A stretch of DNA of 64,000 nt from Gammaproteobacteria bacterium Milos-ODIII6 (GCA_029228645.1 JAPTHR010000003.1:310001-374000), one strand, 5' to 3'; positions 10,722 to 21,070 are shown, counted from the first letter of the stretch. Notes: generated by a model not told the origin, from the sequence alone. Program-made: numbers and translations.

Positions 10722-11204
10722 ATGCAGCCGGAACAGCAGCGACCCCCATTGAAAGGGCGGCGACCCGAATCGGTGCTGGTGATCGTTTGTGCCCCCGGGG
10801 GCATGACGCTGCTGTTGGAGCGCGCCAGTCCGGCCGGCTTCTGGCAGTCGGTGACCGGCGCCCTGCGCTGGGGCGAGAACCCGCGCATGGCGGCGCGCCG
10901 TGAGCTGTGGGAGGAAACCGGTTTCGGCGCCGACGTGCCGCTGCTGAATCTGCGCGAGCAACGTCGCTTCCCGATCGTTCCGCCCTGGAGCGAACGCTAT
11001 CCCCCGGGAACCCGCTCCAATCTGGAACACTGGTTTCTCGCCTGCCCGGCGTCGCGGCGCATCCCGCGCCTGCAGCGCGACGAGCACTGCCGCTGGCGTT
11101 GGCTGCCTGTGCGCCAGGCCAGCGAGCGGGTCTTCAGTTGGACCAACCGCGAGGCGCTCGAGCATTACGGTTTGCAGGGATGTGGTTTACGCGCCCCGGG
11201 ATGA
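10722..11204 (+). CDS. nudB: Dihydroneopterin triphosphate diphosphatase (NUDIX)
   Basis: A 160-residue NUDIX hydrolase. The Nudix box spans GALRWGENPRMAARRELWEE plus TGF, with the expected Gly, Glu and REL..EE residues. Similarity in length and the neighbourhood (aspS upstream, yebC–ruvCAB downstream, as in E. coli) identify it as NudB, which removes pyrophosphate from dihydroneopterin triphosphate in folate synthesis. I start at ATG 10722 with AGGCGG just upstream; GTG 10716 is an alternative two codons earlier. The substrate is inferred from synteny rather than from specific residues. Confidence 0.85.
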   Translation: MQPEQQRPPLKGRRPESVLVIVCAPGGMTLLLERASPAGFWQSVTGALRWGENPRMAARRELWEETGFGADVPLLNLREQRRFPIVPPWSERYPPGTRSNLEHWFLACPASRRIPRLQRDEHCRWRWLPVRQASERVFSWTNREALEHYGLQGCGLRAPG

Positions 11205-11226
11205 TGACCCCGGACCACCCCGTGCC

Positions 11227-11380
11227 GTAGGAGCGAGCTTGCTCGCGAAGGTTCGCGGCCAAGGCCGCCTAGAGGGCGAGGTCCGATCCATCCCGGGAAT
11301 TGCAGGAGCGAGCTGGCTCGCGAACAGGCGCCTTTTTTTAACCCGGACCGGGACTCTTCGCGGCCAGGGCCGCTCCTACG
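11227..11380 (+). repeat. REP/BIME palindromic repeat cluster
   Basis: Contains the window's common repeat family: one arm with hairpin GCGAGCTTGCTCGC and, in inverted orientation, an arm with hairpin GCGGCCAAGGCCGC, both bounded by GTAGGAGC and its complement. Two arm pairs lie between nudB and the HDOD gene, separated by a linker repeated as GAGGTCCGATCCATCCCGG. It could act as a transcription or mRNA-stability element between the convergent genes. Confidence 0.85.
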
Positions 11381-11413
11381 AATCGAGGTCCGATCCATCC
11401 CGGAAGGCAGGCA

Positions 11414-12751
11414 TCAGGCGGCCTTCTGGCAATGCGATTCGAGCAGCTGGGTGACGCCGGCGGCCGCTTGACGAAAGGCGGAATAGCCCCGTTCGTCCGG
11501 ATGCCCGCCGTCGGCGTACAAAATGCCGACCGGGCGTCCGTCGACGAACAGCGAGGTGGCATAGAAACCGGCCAGGGCCTGGCTGTCGAGCGGTACGCCC
11601 TCGAGGTAGGGTGCGTAACGCTGATGGTTGTCCGGCCCGACATGCACCGCCTGCGCGCGGGTCAACAACAGGCTGAACAGGTGCTTCTCGCTCATCGAAA
11701 GGTCGAGCTGGCGGAGCGGGTCATCCGGGCTGCCGCCCAGGGCGAGGCGCGTGCGCAGGCGATGACGGTCACGACTGAGCTTGGCGAAGATCACCCGTCT
11801 CGAGCGGGCGGTTTGCGCCACCTGCTTGAGCGCGCCGCCCAGCAGTTGCTGCAGACCGTGAGCGGCTTCCGGCCTGCCCGATGTGGCGGGTGCGGGTACC
11901 TCGACCACGATCTCCCGCTCCAGGACCAGTTCACGCGCGGCCAGGGGGTAATCCCAGGGCTGCAGGGTGTGCGCGGTTGCCGCTGTCTCGCATTTCCACC
12001 AGTTGCCGGGGTCGCGCACCCGCTCGGGCAGCAGATCGGCAAGCTCCGCGGCGGTCGCCACGAAGGCCTCATCCGGCCAGCCGGCGTAGGCAACCCGCGC
12101 CATGCGTGTCGCGACTGCAATACAGCGCGCCTGGCGGCTCATTTCCGGGTCTTCGTGGGCGGCCTCGCGGGCCAGTTGCGGCAGCTTCCAGGCGTCGATG
12201 TAGGCCTGGTCCGCTACGTGCACCGGGAGGTTGAATTCCGCGCGGAAGGCGATCTCGAAGTTGACCCCGTCGCGCGTCGCGTTGCTCGCGCGCGCCGCCG
12301 ATTCAAAGTCCTGATGCCAAAGGGTCAGCACCGCGGGGTGCTGCAACAGGGCGGCGACCTGCATCTCGATGGCCTGGCCGAAGCCCAGCATCTCGGCGAT
12401 ACGGCGGGCATACCAACCGGCCTGGGCCGCCTGTCCATAGGCGAAGCCCGGCGAGAGGATGTGTTCCATGACCTTGCGCCCGTCGATCACCGGCACGTTG
12501 CGGAAAATCGAGCGGAAGGCGTCCATGCCAACCATGGAGATCGCGTGCGCCGGGCCGCTGGCCTCGTCGCTGGCGCCGGGGCGGCGTCGCTCCAGGGCGC
12601 GGTAAATGGCCAGGGTCGCGCCCGGGTCATTCAGCACCACCGACTCGATGTCCGCATGCGTGCTCTTCTGACTGTGCGTCAGGAAACGGACCCGCCTTGC
12701 CGTGTACGGCATGATCGGGAGGGGCGCGGATGTGGGATAGCGGTGGGACAT
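11414..12751 (-). CDS. HDOD-domain signalling protein
   Basis: A 445-residue protein resembling the HDOD family (HD-related, usually without catalytic metal ligands), with the helical core at residues ~20-230 ([18 protein letters not shown], then [19 protein letters not shown]). Residues ~280-440 look like a GAF-type sensor (ending [16 protein letters not shown]). HDOD proteins act as cytoplasmic scaffolds in c-di-GMP and stress signalling. The C-terminal sensor's ligand is unknown. ATG 12751 is the start. It is transcribed against nudB and diverges from yebC, interrupting the conserved nudB–yebC order, which suggests later insertion. Domain call is by eye. Confidence 0.75.
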   Translation of the reverse strand: MSHRYPTSAPLPIMPYTARRVRFLTHSQKSTHADIESVVLNDPGATLAIYRALERRRPGASDEASGPAHAISMVGMDAFRSIFRNVPVIDGRKVMEHILSPGFAYGQAAQAGWYARRIAEMLGFGQAIEMQVAALLQHPAVLTLWHQDFESAARASNATRDGVNFEIAFRAEFNLPVHVADQAYIDAWKLPQLAREAAHEDPEMSRQARCIAVATRMARVAYAGWPDEAFVATAAELADLLPERVRDPGNWWKCETAATAHTLQPWDYPLAARELVLEREIVVEVPAPATSGRPEAAHGLQQLLGGALKQVAQTARSRRVIFAKLSRDRHRLRTRLALGGSPDDPLRQLDLSMSEKHLFSLLLTRAQAVHVGPDNHQRYAPYLEGVPLDSQALAGFYATSLFVDGRPVGILYADGGHPDERGYSAFRQAAAGVTQLLESHCQKAA

Positions 12752-12865
12752 GGTTTCAGGTCGCGACTTTTACTGACTATCGGCTCCCGCTGGGGGAACT
12801 TGAGTACCTGCCAAGGTGTTAACATTTGTGCGTTGAGACTGGGCAATTCACGACGAGGTATCCCG

Positions 12866-13612
12866 ATGGCAGGTCACAGTAAGTGGGCCAATATCAAGCA
12901 CAAGAAGGCAGCCAACGACAAGAAACGCGGCAAGTTGTGGTCAAAGCTGATCCGCGAGGTCACGGTCGCGGCCAAGGAGGGGGGTGGTGAACTGGATTCC
13001 AACCCCCGTCTGCGCCTCGCGGTGGACAAGGCCAAGGGCGCCAACATGCCGATCGATACCATCGACCGCGCCATCAAGCGCGGCGCCGGCGGCGAGGAGG
13101 AGGGCAACTACGACGAGATCCGCTACGAGGGCTATGCGCCTGGCGGTATCGCGGTGATCGCCGACTGCCTGACCGACAATCGCAACCGGACCGCCTCGGA
13201 GGTGCGACACGCCTTCACCAAGCACGGCGGCAACCTGGGCACCGACGGCTCGGTGGCCTACATGTTCCAGAAGCGAGGGGTGATCAGCTTCGCCGCGGGC
13301 ATCGACGAGGACACCGTCATGGAAGCGGCCCTGGAGGCCGGCGCCGAGGACGTGCTCAGCAACGACGATGGATCGGTGGACGTGTATACCGATCCCACCG
13401 AGTTCGAGACGGTCAAGCAGGGCCTCGCCGATGCCGGCCTGGAGGCGGTCAGCGCCGAGGTCACCTTCGAGGCGGAGACCCTCTCCCCGGTCGACCGCGA
13501 CGGCGCGGAGAAAATCCTCAAGCTGATCGACTTCCTGGAAGATCTCGACGACGTCCAGGAGGTCTACACCAATGCCGATATCCCCGAGGAAGTCCTCGCG
13601 GAGATCGAGTGA
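12866..13612 (+). CDS. yebC: YebC/PmpR-family regulatory protein
   Basis: A 248-residue protein starting [15 protein letters not shown], the invariant N-terminus of the YebC/TACO1 family. Members act as DNA-binding regulators (PmpR, YebC) and, in recent work, as translation factors for proline-rich stretches. The start is ATG 12866 with GAGG at 12854-12857. The frame is open for >1.4 kb further upstream, but that portion is antisense to the HDOD gene and is not part of this gene. It is followed 13 bp later by ruvC, as in most gammaproteobacteria. Confidence 0.96.
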   Translation: MAGHSKWANIKHKKAANDKKRGKLWSKLIREVTVAAKEGGGELDSNPRLRLAVDKAKGANMPIDTIDRAIKRGAGGEEEGNYDEIRYEGYAPGGIAVIADCLTDNRNRTASEVRHAFTKHGGNLGTDGSVAYMFQKRGVISFAAGIDEDTVMEAALEAGAEDVLSNDDGSVDVYTDPTEFETVKQGLADAGLEAVSAEVTFEAETLSPVDRDGAEKILKLIDFLEDLDDVQEVYTNADIPEEVLAEIE

Positions 13613-13625
13613 GTTCCGCGCGGGC

Positions 13626-14123
13626 ATGAGTATCCGCATCCTCGGCATCGACCCCGGCTCGCGCGTGACCGGTTACGGCGTGATCGTGAGCGACGGTCGC
13701 CACAGCCGCTACGTGGCGAGTGGCTGCGTGCGCACCACCGGCGAGGCCTTCCCGGATCGCCTGGGGGACATCTTCCGCGGCATCGCTGCGGTCCTGGAAG
13801 AGCACCAACCGCAGCAGGTCGCGGTGGAGCAGGTCTTCGTGGCGCGCAATGCCGGCTCGGCGCTCAAGCTCGGACAGGCGCGCGGCGCGGCCATCGTGGC
13901 GGCGGTCAACCACGGCCTGCCGGTGTTCGAGTACTCGCCGCGCTCGGTCAAGCAGGCCCTGGTGGGCAGTGGCGCGGCGGAAAAGGAGCAGGTACAGCAC
14001 ATGATCCGGATTCTGCTCGGCTGCCAGGCAAAGATGTCGCTGGACGAATCGGATGCCCTCGGGCTGGCGCTGTGCCACGCGCACAGCCACATGAACCTGC
14101 AACGCCTGGGAGGACTGGCATGA
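13626..14123 (+). CDS. ruvC: Holliday junction endonuclease RuvC
   Basis: Dimeric resolvase that nicks Holliday junctions symmetrically together with RuvAB. The 165-residue product carries the RNase H-like active-site acids in ILGIDPGSRVTGYG (first Asp), VEQVF (Glu) and LDESDALGLALCHAH (last two Asp). ATG 13626 is chosen because the family begins MxxRILGIDPG; the in-frame extension to 13572 lies within yebC. Only a weak ribosome-binding site is visible, so coupling to yebC translation is likely. Its stop overlaps the ruvA start (ATGA). Confidence 0.96.
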   Translation: MSIRILGIDPGSRVTGYGVIVSDGRHSRYVASGCVRTTGEAFPDRLGDIFRGIAAVLEEHQPQQVAVEQVFVARNAGSALKLGQARGAAIVAAVNHGLPVFEYSPRSVKQALVGSGAAEKEQVQHMIRILLGCQAKMSLDESDALGLALCHAHSHMNLQRLGGLA

Positions 14124-14725
14124 TCGGCCTGCTGCGCGGACAGGTGCGGCGCAAGCAGCCGCCCTTTCTGCTGTTGGACGTGAACGGGGTCGGCTACGAG
14201 ATCGAGGCCCCGATGTCGACCTTCTACGTGCTGCCCTCGGACGATACGCCGGTCACCCTGCACACCCACCTCGCGATCCGTGACGACGCGCACGTGCTGT
14301 ACGGCTTTGCCGAGGAGCGCGATCGGGCCCTGTTCCGCGCCCTGCTCAAGGTCAGCGGGGTCGGCGGCAAGGTCGCGCTGGCGATCCTCTCGGGGATGAC
14401 CGCGGACGAGTTCGCGATCACCGTGCGGGCCGGCGACGTGGCCGCGCTGACCCGCCTGCCGGGGATCGGCAAAAAGACCGCGGAACGCCTGATCGTGGAG
14501 ATGCGCGACCGCCTGGAGGCGCCCGAGAGCGGTAAAGGCCCGGTCCTGGCGGCCGGCGGGGCGGCAGCCCCAACGGGCCCGGACTCGCCCCTGGAAGACG
14601 CCCTGAGCGCACTCCAGGCCCTCGGGTACAAGGCCGTCGAGGCGCAGCGCATGGTCCGCGGCGTGGATCCGGAGGGGCTCTCCACCGAAGAGATCATCCG
14701 TGCCGCGCTGCAGTCCTCGCGCTGA
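14120..14725 (+). CDS. ruvA: Holliday junction-binding protein RuvA
   Basis: Tetrameric protein that holds Holliday junctions in the square-planar form and recruits the RuvB motor. The 201-residue length is standard. Domain I begins MIGLLRGQV. Two helix-hairpin-helix motifs are seen at ~70-130 (LLKVSGVGGKVALAILSG and LTRLPGIGKKTAERLIVEM). A Gly/Ala/Pro-rich linker precedes domain III, which ends the protein and binds RuvB. ATG 14120 overlaps the ruvC stop by 4 bp, a sign of translational coupling. ruvB follows after 46 bp. Confidence 0.97.
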   Translation: MIGLLRGQVRRKQPPFLLLDVNGVGYEIEAPMSTFYVLPSDDTPVTLHTHLAIRDDAHVLYGFAEERDRALFRALLKVSGVGGKVALAILSGMTADEFAITVRAGDVAALTRLPGIGKKTAERLIVEMRDRLEAPESGKGPVLAAGGAAAPTGPDSPLEDALSALQALGYKAVEAQRMVRGVDPEGLSTEEIIRAALQSSR

Positions 14726-14771
14726 TCCGAAATAATGAGCCGTCCCCCGGCCAAAGCGATAAACTGACCCC

Positions 14772-15809
14772 ATGAGCGAAGCGGAACGACTGGTCACCCC
14801 GGAGGTCGCCTCGGAAGACGCGGCCGTCGACCGCGCGATCCGGCCGCGCACGCTGGGTGACTACGTCGGCCAGCCGGCGGTGCGCGAGCAGATGGAGATC
14901 TTCATCCCCGCGGCGCGCGACCGCGGCGAGGCCCTCGACCACGTGCTCATCTTCGGTCCGCCCGGCCTGGGCAAGACCACCCTGTCGCACATCATTGCCA
15001 ACGAGATGGCGGTCAACCTGCGCCAGTCCTCCGGGCCGGTGCTGGAGAAGCCGGGCGATCTCGCGGCCCTGCTGACCAACCTCGAGCCACACGACGTGCT
15101 GTTCATCGACGAAATCCACCGCCTCAGCCCGGTGGTGGAAGAGGTCCTCTATCCGGCGATGGAGGACTACCAGCTGGATATCATGATCGGCGAGGGCCCG
15201 GCGGCGCGCTCGATCAAGGTCGACCTGCCGCCCTTCACCCTGGTCGGGGCGACCACCCGCGCCGGCTTGCTGACCTCGCCGCTGCGTGACCGCTTCGGCA
15301 TCGTGCAGCGGCTGGAGTTCTACTCGGTGGAAGAGCTGGCGCGCATCGTGCGCCGTTCCGCCGCCATCCTCGGGGTCGAGATGGACGCCGCTGGCGCGCA
15401 CGAGATTGCGCGCCGCTCGCGCGGCACCCCGCGGATTGCCAACCGGCTGCTGCGGCGGGTGCGCGACTACGCCCAGGTCAAGACCGATGGCGCGGTCAAC
15501 GTCGAGGTCGCGGACGCCGCCCTGGGGATGCTCAAGGTGGACCAGAACGGTTTCGATCACATGGACCGGCGTCTGCTCGAGGCGGTCCTGCAGAAGTTCG
15601 AGGGTGGGCCGGTCGGGTTGGACAACCTGGCGGCGGCCATCGGCGAGGAACGCGGCACCCTCGAGGACGTGGTCGAACCCTACCTGATCCAGCAGGGCTT
15701 CCTGATCCGCACCCCGCGCGGCCGTATGGCGACGCGCGCCGCCTGGCTGCACTTCGGGCTCGAGCCGCCGCGTGCGGTCGAGTCCGAAGGCGGCCTGTTC
15801 AACGATTGA
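14772..15809 (+). CDS. ruvB: Holliday junction branch-migration ATPase RuvB
   Basis: Hexameric AAA+ motor that drives branch migration with RuvA. The 345-residue product has Walker A ([11 protein letters not shown], ~55-65), Walker B ([11 protein letters not shown]), sensor 1 with [11 protein letters not shown], the arginine finger segment (SPLRDRFGI) and a winged-helix C-terminal domain ending [16 protein letters not shown] 14772 is the start. It closes the ruvCAB operon; the thioesterase gene begins 25 bp later, so the tol-pal operon may be read through from here. Confidence 0.98.
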   Translation: MSEAERLVTPEVASEDAAVDRAIRPRTLGDYVGQPAVREQMEIFIPAARDRGEALDHVLIFGPPGLGKTTLSHIIANEMAVNLRQSSGPVLEKPGDLAALLTNLEPHDVLFIDEIHRLSPVVEEVLYPAMEDYQLDIMIGEGPAARSIKVDLPPFTLVGATTRAGLLTSPLRDRFGIVQRLEFYSVEELARIVRRSAAILGVEMDAAGAHEIARRSRGTPRIANRLLRRVRDYAQVKTDGAVNVEVADAALGMLKVDQNGFDHMDRRLLEAVLQKFEGGPVGLDNLAAAIGEERGTLEDVVEPYLIQQGFLIRTPRGRMATRAAWLHFGLEPPRAVESEGGLFND

Positions 15810-15834
15810 AACCTGGCGGGAGGAACTAACGCGG

Positions 15835-16254
15835 GTGGCGGAGTTCGCATGGCCGATCCGGGTGTACTACGAAGACACCGACGCCGGTGGCGTGGTGTTC
15901 TACGCCAACTACCTGCGCTTCATGGAACGGGCGCGCAGCGAGTGGCTGCGCAGCCTGGGCTTCGAACAGGATGAGCTGATGCGCGATCCCGGGGTGCTGT
16001 TCGCGGTGCGCCGGGTCGAGATCGACTACCATCGTCCGGCGCGCTTCAACGAGCAGCTGTGCGTGTACAGCTCGATCGCCGCCTGCGGGGGCGCGAGCCT
16101 GGATTTCGCGCAGCGCATCGAGCGTGTCGGCGACGGCGACAGCCTGTGCAGCGCCACGGTCCGGGTGGCCTGTCTGCGCGCGGGCGATATGCGCCCGGCG
16201 CGCATTCCCCTCGCCATCCGGGATAAATTGCAAGCAAGCCAAGCGGACCACTGA
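15835..16254 (+). CDS. ybgC: Tol–Pal-associated acyl-CoA thioesterase YbgC
   Basis: A 139-residue hot-dog-fold thioesterase, first gene of the tol–pal operon. YYEDTDAGGVVFYANYLRFM near the N-terminus contains the 4-hydroxybenzoyl-CoA thioesterase-type catalytic Asp. E. coli YbgC hydrolyses short acyl-CoA and interacts with phospholipid-synthesis proteins. GTG 15835 is my start, about 11 bp after GGAGG at 15819-15823; an earlier in-frame ATG at 15772 lies inside ruvB and would add 21 unrelated residues. tolQ begins 2 bp after the stop. Confidence 0.92.
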   Translation: MAEFAWPIRVYYEDTDAGGVVFYANYLRFMERARSEWLRSLGFEQDELMRDPGVLFAVRRVEIDYHRPARFNEQLCVYSSIAACGGASLDFAQRIERVGDGDSLCSATVRVACLRAGDMRPARIPLAIRDKLQASQADH

Positions 16255-16256
16255 TC

Positions 16257-16952
16257 ATGCACAGTACCGATCTGTCTTTCTTCACGCTGGTGCTCAACGC
16301 CAGCCCTCTCGTGCAGCTGGTGATGCTCTCGCTGGTGCTGGCGTCACTGTTCTCGTGGACGGTGATCTTCGACCGCTCGCGGGTGCTCAAGCGCGCCCGG
16401 CGCGAGGCCGACAGCTTCGAGCAGCGCTTCTGGTCCGGCGGCGACCTCGGCGAGCTGTACCGCGACATCGACCGCCAGGGTGACGAGCTGCGCGGGGTGG
16501 CCGCGATCTTTCACGCCGGTTTTCGCGAGTTTGTGCGGCTGCGCGAGAACCCCGCGGTCGATCCCATGGCGCTGGTCGAGGGCGCGCGGCGCGCCATGCG
16601 GGTGGCTACCAGCCGCGAGCTGGATGGGCTCGAGACCCATCTCTCCTTCCTCGCCACGGTCGGCTCGACCAGCCCCTATGTCGGGCTGTTCGGCACGGTG
16701 TGGGGCATCATGAATGCCTTCCATGCCCTGGGTAACGTCAAGCAGGCGACCCTCAACCTGGTCGCACCGGGCATCGCCGAGGCCCTGATCGCGACCGCCA
16801 TGGGGCTGTTCGCGGCCATCCCGGCGGTGGTCGGCTACAACAAGTACGCCAACACCGTGCAGCGCCTGGAGAACCGCTACGACGACTTCGTCGAGGAGTT
16901 CTCCAACATCCTGCAGCGCCAGGCGCACGTGCAGTCGCGGCGGGGTGCGTGA
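16257..16952 (+). CDS. tolQ: Tol–Pal system proton-channel protein TolQ
   Basis: Inner-membrane protein of the TolQRA energy-transducing complex, which uses proton flow to constrict the outer membrane at division; homologous to ExbB and MotA. The 231-residue product has a first membrane helix at ~15-37 (LVQLVMLSLVLASLFSWTVI) and two more around 135-190 (SPYVGLFGTVWGIMNAF and ALIATAMGLFAAIPAVVGYN). ATG 16257 is 2 bp after the ybgC stop. tolR follows after 3 bp. Confidence 0.97.
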   Translation: MHSTDLSFFTLVLNASPLVQLVMLSLVLASLFSWTVIFDRSRVLKRARREADSFEQRFWSGGDLGELYRDIDRQGDELRGVAAIFHAGFREFVRLRENPAVDPMALVEGARRAMRVATSRELDGLETHLSFLATVGSTSPYVGLFGTVWGIMNAFHALGNVKQATLNLVAPGIAEALIATAMGLFAAIPAVVGYNKYANTVQRLENRYDDFVEEFSNILQRQAHVQSRRGA

Positions 16953-16955
16953 CCG

Positions 16956-17375
<420 letters not shown>

Positions 17376-17380
17376 GTTCG

Positions 17381-18451
17381 ATGTTTGCGATCATCCGGCG
17401 CAGTCCGCTGGCCTTCATCATCGCGGTCTTGCTCCACCTCGGCATGGTGGCCTTCCTGGTGATCGGGGTCGACTGGCGCGAGAAGCCCAAGCCGCTGCCG
17501 GCCGACGCCAAGGTGGTCCAGGCGCAGGTGGTCGACAGCGCCGAGCTGAACCAGGCGGTGGAGCGCCTCGAGCGCGAGCAGGAAAACAAGAAACAGCAGG
17601 CGCTCGCGGCGCGCCAGCAGGAAGAGCAGCGCCTGGCCGCGTTGCAGAAGCGGCGCGAGGACGAGAAGCGCCGCCTGGCCGCGCTGGAACAGGAGCGCAA
17701 GGCGCGCGAACAGGCCGAGGCCGAGGCCGGGCGCAAGGAGGCGGCCGAGAAGAAGCGCCTCGCCGAGCTGGAACGCAAGCAGCGCGAGATCGAACAGCGG
17801 CAGGCGGCCGAGAAGAAACGTCTCGCCGCGCTAGAGGCCAAGCGCAAGGCGGCTGAGCAGAAGGCCGCAGAAGAGAAGGCCGCGCAGGAGAAGGCCGCCC
17901 GGGAAAAGGCCGAGCGCGAGAAGGCAGCACGCGAGAAGGCAGCACGCGAGAAGGCAGCACGCGAGAAGGCAGCACGCGAGAAGGCCGCGCGTGAGAAGGC
18001 CGAAGCGGAAAAGCGGCGCCGCGAAGAGGCGGAACGCCAGAAGAAGGAGGCAGCCGAACGCGAACGGCGCGCCGCCGAGGCGCGCGCCAAGGCCGAAGCC
18101 GCGGCGCGCGAGCGGGAACTCCAGGCGCAGTTCGAGGCCGAACAGAGGGTCAGCGAGGCGGCGCGCATCGTGCGCCTGATCCAGGACAAGGTGGCGCGCC
18201 ACTGGAACCCGCCGCCGGGGACCCTGGACCAGGGGCTGCGCTGCCGTATCAACGTACGCCTCGGCGCCTCCGGTTCGATACTCGCGGTCAGCATCGCGGA
18301 GTCCAGCGGCAACGCCGGCTTCGACCGCTCGGTGGAGGCCGCGGTCTGGAAGGCGGAACCCTTGCCCATGCCGGGTGACGCCGCGCTGGCCGCACGCGAC
18401 GAATTCCGCAATCACACCTTTACCTTTGATCCAGCCAAGAGCTCGAACTGA
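17381..18451 (+). CDS. tolA: Tol–Pal envelope-spanning protein TolA
   Basis: Links the inner-membrane TolQR motor to Pal at the outer membrane. Of 356 residues, the membrane helix is at ~10-28 ([19 protein letters not shown]). Domain II (~50-260) is an uninterrupted helical rod of Ala, Lys, Glu and Arg. C-terminal domain III (~265-356) contains the two Cys-poor TonB-like strands that contact TolB/Pal. Inside domain II lies a run of near-identical EKAAR pentapeptides coded by 15-bp DNA repeats (17918-17992). The stop codon overlaps the tolB start by one base. Confidence 0.96.
   Translation: MFAIIRRSPLAFIIAVLLHLGMVAFLVIGVDWREKPKPLPADAKVVQAQVVDSAELNQAVERLEREQENKKQQALAARQQEEQRLAALQKRREDEKRRLAALEQERKAREQAEAEAGRKEAAEKKRLAELERKQREIEQRQAAEKKRLAALEAKRKAAEQKAAEEKAAQEKAAREKAEREKAAREKAAREKAAREKAAREKAAREKAEAEKRRREEAERQKKEAAERERRAAEARAKAEAAARERELQAQFEAEQRVSEAARIVRLIQDKVARHWNPPPGTLDQGLRCRINVRLGASGSILAVSIAESSGNAGFDRSVEAAVWKAEPLPMPGDAALAARDEFRNHTFTFDPAKSSN
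17918..17992 (+). repeat. 15-bp tandem repeat within tolA
   Basis: Four exact copies of GAGAAGGCAGCACGC followed by one altered copy (GAGAAGGCCGCGCGT). Each copy encodes one EKAAR step of the TolA rod, so gain or loss of units by slippage would lengthen or shorten the rod in frame. Confidence 0.9.
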
Positions 18452-19764
18452 TGTTGCGAACCCGATTGATCCCTTTCCTGCTGAGCCTGCTGGTGCTGGC
18501 GACGGCGCCGGTGCAGGCGCTCGATATCGAAATCACCCAGGGGGTGGAGGGCGCACTGCCGATCGCGATCGTGCCGTTCCCCTACAGCGGCGAGCAGAGC
18601 CCGCCGAGCCAGGACATCGCCGCGATCGTGGGCGCCGACCTGGCGCGCAGCGGGCGCTTCAAGACCCTGCCGCTGGCCGACATGCTGGCCCGCCCGAGCC
18701 GCCCGGAGGAGGTCGACTTCCGCGACTGGCGCGCGCTCAACATGGAGAACCTGCTGATCGGCGAGGTGCTGCCGAACGGTCCGGCCGGCTTCATGGTCCG
18801 TTTTCGCCTGTTCGACGTGTTCCGAGGTGAGCAGGTCACCGGCTTCAGCTTCCCGACCACCCAGAACGATCTGCGCGCGACCGCGCATCGTATCGCCGAC
18901 CTGATCTACGAAGAGCTGATCGGACAGCGCGGGGCGTTCTCCACGCGCATCGCCTACATCACCTCGACCCGCAACAGCCAGGGCGAAGAGCGGGTCCACC
19001 TGGAGGTGTCGGATTCCGATGGGCACAACGCCCAGGTCATCGTCTCTTCCGACGAGCCGCTGATGTCGCCGGCCTGGTCGCCGGATGGTCGCCAGATCGC
19101 GTACGTCTCGTTCGAAGGCGGCACCCCGGCGATCTGGGCGCAGGAGGTGCGTACCGGCAAGCGCGAGCGCCTGACCGCCTACAAGGGCATCAACGGTGCG
19201 CCGGCCTGGTCGCCGGACGGCCGCCAGCTGGCGCTGACCCTGTCCAAGGATGGCAATCCGGACATCTTTGTCATGGATATCCGCCGCCGCAGCCTGCGCG
19301 CCCTGACGCGCCACTGGGCGATCGACACCGAGCCGGCCTGGTCGCCGGATGGCAAGCACATCGTGTTCACCTCGGACCGTGGCGGCGCGCCGCAGATCTA
19401 CCGCGTGCCGGTCAGCGGCGGTCAGGCCGAGCGGGTCACCTTCGAGGGCAGCTACAACGCGCGCGCCTCGTATACCCCGGATGGACGCTACCTGAGCATG
19501 GTCACGCGGGTGGGCGGCGCCTACCGCATCGGCCTGCTCGACACCCGCAGCGGCAGCCTCGAGATCATGAGCCGCGGCCGGCTGGACGAGTCCCCGAGTA
19601 TCGCGCCCAATGGCAGCATGATAATTTACGCCGGCAGGGACAACGGCCAGGGCGTGCTGCAGGCTGTGTCCACCGACGGACGGGTACGTCAGCGCCTGGC
19701 GACCCGTTCCGGGGACGTGCGCGAACCCGCCTGGTCCCCATACCACCAAGAGGAGCGAAACTGA
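18451..19764 (+). CDS. tolB: Tol–Pal periplasmic beta-propeller protein TolB
   Basis: Periplasmic protein that binds Pal and is released by TolA. The 437-residue product starts with a signal peptide (hydrophobic ~5-21, likely cleaved after VQA, before LDIEITQG). An N-terminal alpha/beta domain reaches ~residue 165. A six-bladed propeller follows, with repeated blades of the form [14 protein letters not shown], at least five of which are visible. The start ATG overlaps the tolA stop by one base. pal begins 2 bp after the stop. Confidence 0.97.
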   Translation: MLRTRLIPFLLSLLVLATAPVQALDIEITQGVEGALPIAIVPFPYSGEQSPPSQDIAAIVGADLARSGRFKTLPLADMLARPSRPEEVDFRDWRALNMENLLIGEVLPNGPAGFMVRFRLFDVFRGEQVTGFSFPTTQNDLRATAHRIADLIYEELIGQRGAFSTRIAYITSTRNSQGEERVHLEVSDSDGHNAQVIVSSDEPLMSPAWSPDGRQIAYVSFEGGTPAIWAQEVRTGKRERLTAYKGINGAPAWSPDGRQLALTLSKDGNPDIFVMDIRRRSLRALTRHWAIDTEPAWSPDGKHIVFTSDRGGAPQIYRVPVSGGQAERVTFEGSYNARASYTPDGRYLSMVTRVGGAYRIGLLDTRSGSLEIMSRGRLDESPSIAPNGSMIIYAGRDNGQGVLQAVSTDGRVRQRLATRSGDVREPAWSPYHQEERN

Positions 19765-19766
19765 TC

Positions 19767-20291
19767 ATGAATTCCCACTACCTGGTCCGCCTGGGCCTGT
19801 TGACCCTGGTGCTGGTCTTCGCCGGTTGCTCCGGTGTTGGCACGCGTGAAGACGCCGCGCAGAGCGGCGCTGAGATCATCGAAGGCGGCAGCGGCGCCGA
19901 AACCGCCGGCGCGGGGGCCGGCGGGCGCTGGAGCGGCAGCCCGCTGGACGACCCGGCCAATCCGCTCTCCAGCCGCAAGATCTATTTCGACTTCGACCGC
20001 AGCGACATCCGCCCCGAGTACGTGGAGGTGCTGCGCGCGCACGCGGCCTACCTGGCGGCCACCCCCGGCGCGACGATCTCGATCGAGGGTCACTGCGATG
20101 AGCGTGGCTCGCGCGAGTACAACATCGGCCTGGGCGAGCGCCGCGCCAATGCGGTGCTGCGCTTCCTCGAGGCGGAGGGCGTCAACCCGAGCCAGCTGGT
20201 CACCATCAGCTACGGCGAGGAGCGTCCGGAGGAACTCGGGCATGACGAGGCCGCCTGGTCGATGAACCGCCGCGCCGTGCTGGTCTACTGA
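19767..20291 (+). CDS. pal: Peptidoglycan-associated lipoprotein Pal
   Basis: Outer-membrane lipoprotein that binds peptidoglycan and receives force from TolA–TolB. The 174-residue product has a lipoprotein signal with lipobox LVFAGC at ~residues 16-21, then a Gly/Ala/Ser linker. The OmpA-like domain contains IYFDFDRSDIRPEY, EGHCDERGSREYNIGLGERR and the C-terminal NRRAVLVY. All residues expected for diaminopimelate binding appear present. It sits between tolB and cpoB in the standard operon order. Confidence 0.97.
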   Translation: MNSHYLVRLGLLTLVLVFAGCSGVGTREDAAQSGAEIIEGGSGAETAGAGAGGRWSGSPLDDPANPLSSRKIYFDFDRSDIRPEYVEVLRAHAAYLAATPGATISIEGHCDERGSREYNIGLGERRANAVLRFLEAEGVNPSQLVTISYGEERPEELGHDEAAWSMNRRAVLVY

Positions 20292-20296
20292 TCCCG

Positions 20297-21070
20297 ATGC
20301 GTGTACGCCATGCATTACTGGCCCTGGGCCTGCTGCCGGGGCTCAGCCTGCCGCTGGCGGCGGCCGAGCTGAGCGCCGAGCAGCGCCTCGAACGGCTCGA
20401 GCGGCGGGTGGCCAAGATCACCGACCTGACCCTGGCGCAGGATACCCTGCGCGAAGAGAACCGTCGCCTGCGCGGCGACATCGAGACCCTGCAACACGAG
20501 CTGGAACAGCTGCGCCGCAAGCAGCGCGACATCTACCTGGACCTGGATCAGCGCCTGTCGCAGCGCGCTGGCGGCAGTGACGGGGGCGTGTCTGCAGCGG
20601 CGCCACCATCGGGCGCCGGCGAGACGCCCGAGCAGGCCCCGGCCGGACCCGCGCCGGCCCCTTCCAGGGTCGTCGACAGCGCCAAGATGCAGCAGGACTA
20701 CGATGCCGCCTACGCGCTGCTGGCCCCGCAGGTGCGCCGTTATGGCGAAGCGGCCAAGGCCTTCGATGCCTTCATCCAGAAGTACCCGCAGTCCAGGCTG
20801 ACCCCCAACGCCTACTACTGGCTGGGCGAGTCCTACTACGTCTCGCAGAAGAACCGCGAGTCGCTCGCGGCCTTCGAGCGCCTGATCAGCGACTACCCGG
20901 GCGACGCCAAAGTGCCTGGGGCGCTGTACAAGATCGGCCGCATCCAGGCCTCCACGGGCGACAAGAAACAGGCCATCGCGACCTTCGAGCGCCTGCTCAA
21001 GGACTTTCCCGATGCGCCGGCGGCCGGCCTCGGGCGTGACCAGCTGACCCAGCTGAAAAAGGGCCGCTGA
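20297..21070 (+). CDS. cpoB: Cell division coordinator CpoB (YbgF)
   Basis: Periplasmic protein that coordinates PBP1B with the Tol system during septation. The 257-residue product has a signal peptide (residues 1-~22, ending AAA), a trimerising coiled coil (~25-95, LEQLRRKQRDIYLDLDQRL), a Pro/Ala/Gly linker, and C-terminal TPR repeats (~130-257, e.g. PNAYYWLGESYYVSQKNRES). ATG 20297 follows pal by 5 bp. It is the last tol–pal gene; queE begins 20 bp later. Confidence 0.94.
   Translation: MRVRHALLALGLLPGLSLPLAAAELSAEQRLERLERRVAKITDLTLAQDTLREENRRLRGDIETLQHELEQLRRKQRDIYLDLDQRLSQRAGGSDGGVSAAAPPSGAGETPEQAPAGPAPAPSRVVDSAKMQQDYDAAYALLAPQVRRYGEAAKAFDAFIQKYPQSRLTPNAYYWLGESYYVSQKNRESLAAFERLISDYPGDAKVPGALYKIGRIQASTGDKKQAIATFERLLKDFPDAPAAGLGRDQLTQLKKGR

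Noticed and set aside
11432-12865. Upstream extension of the yebC frame
   Set aside because: Lies antisense to the HDOD gene; YebC proteins start at [11 protein letters not shown] and a ribosome-binding site precedes that ATG.
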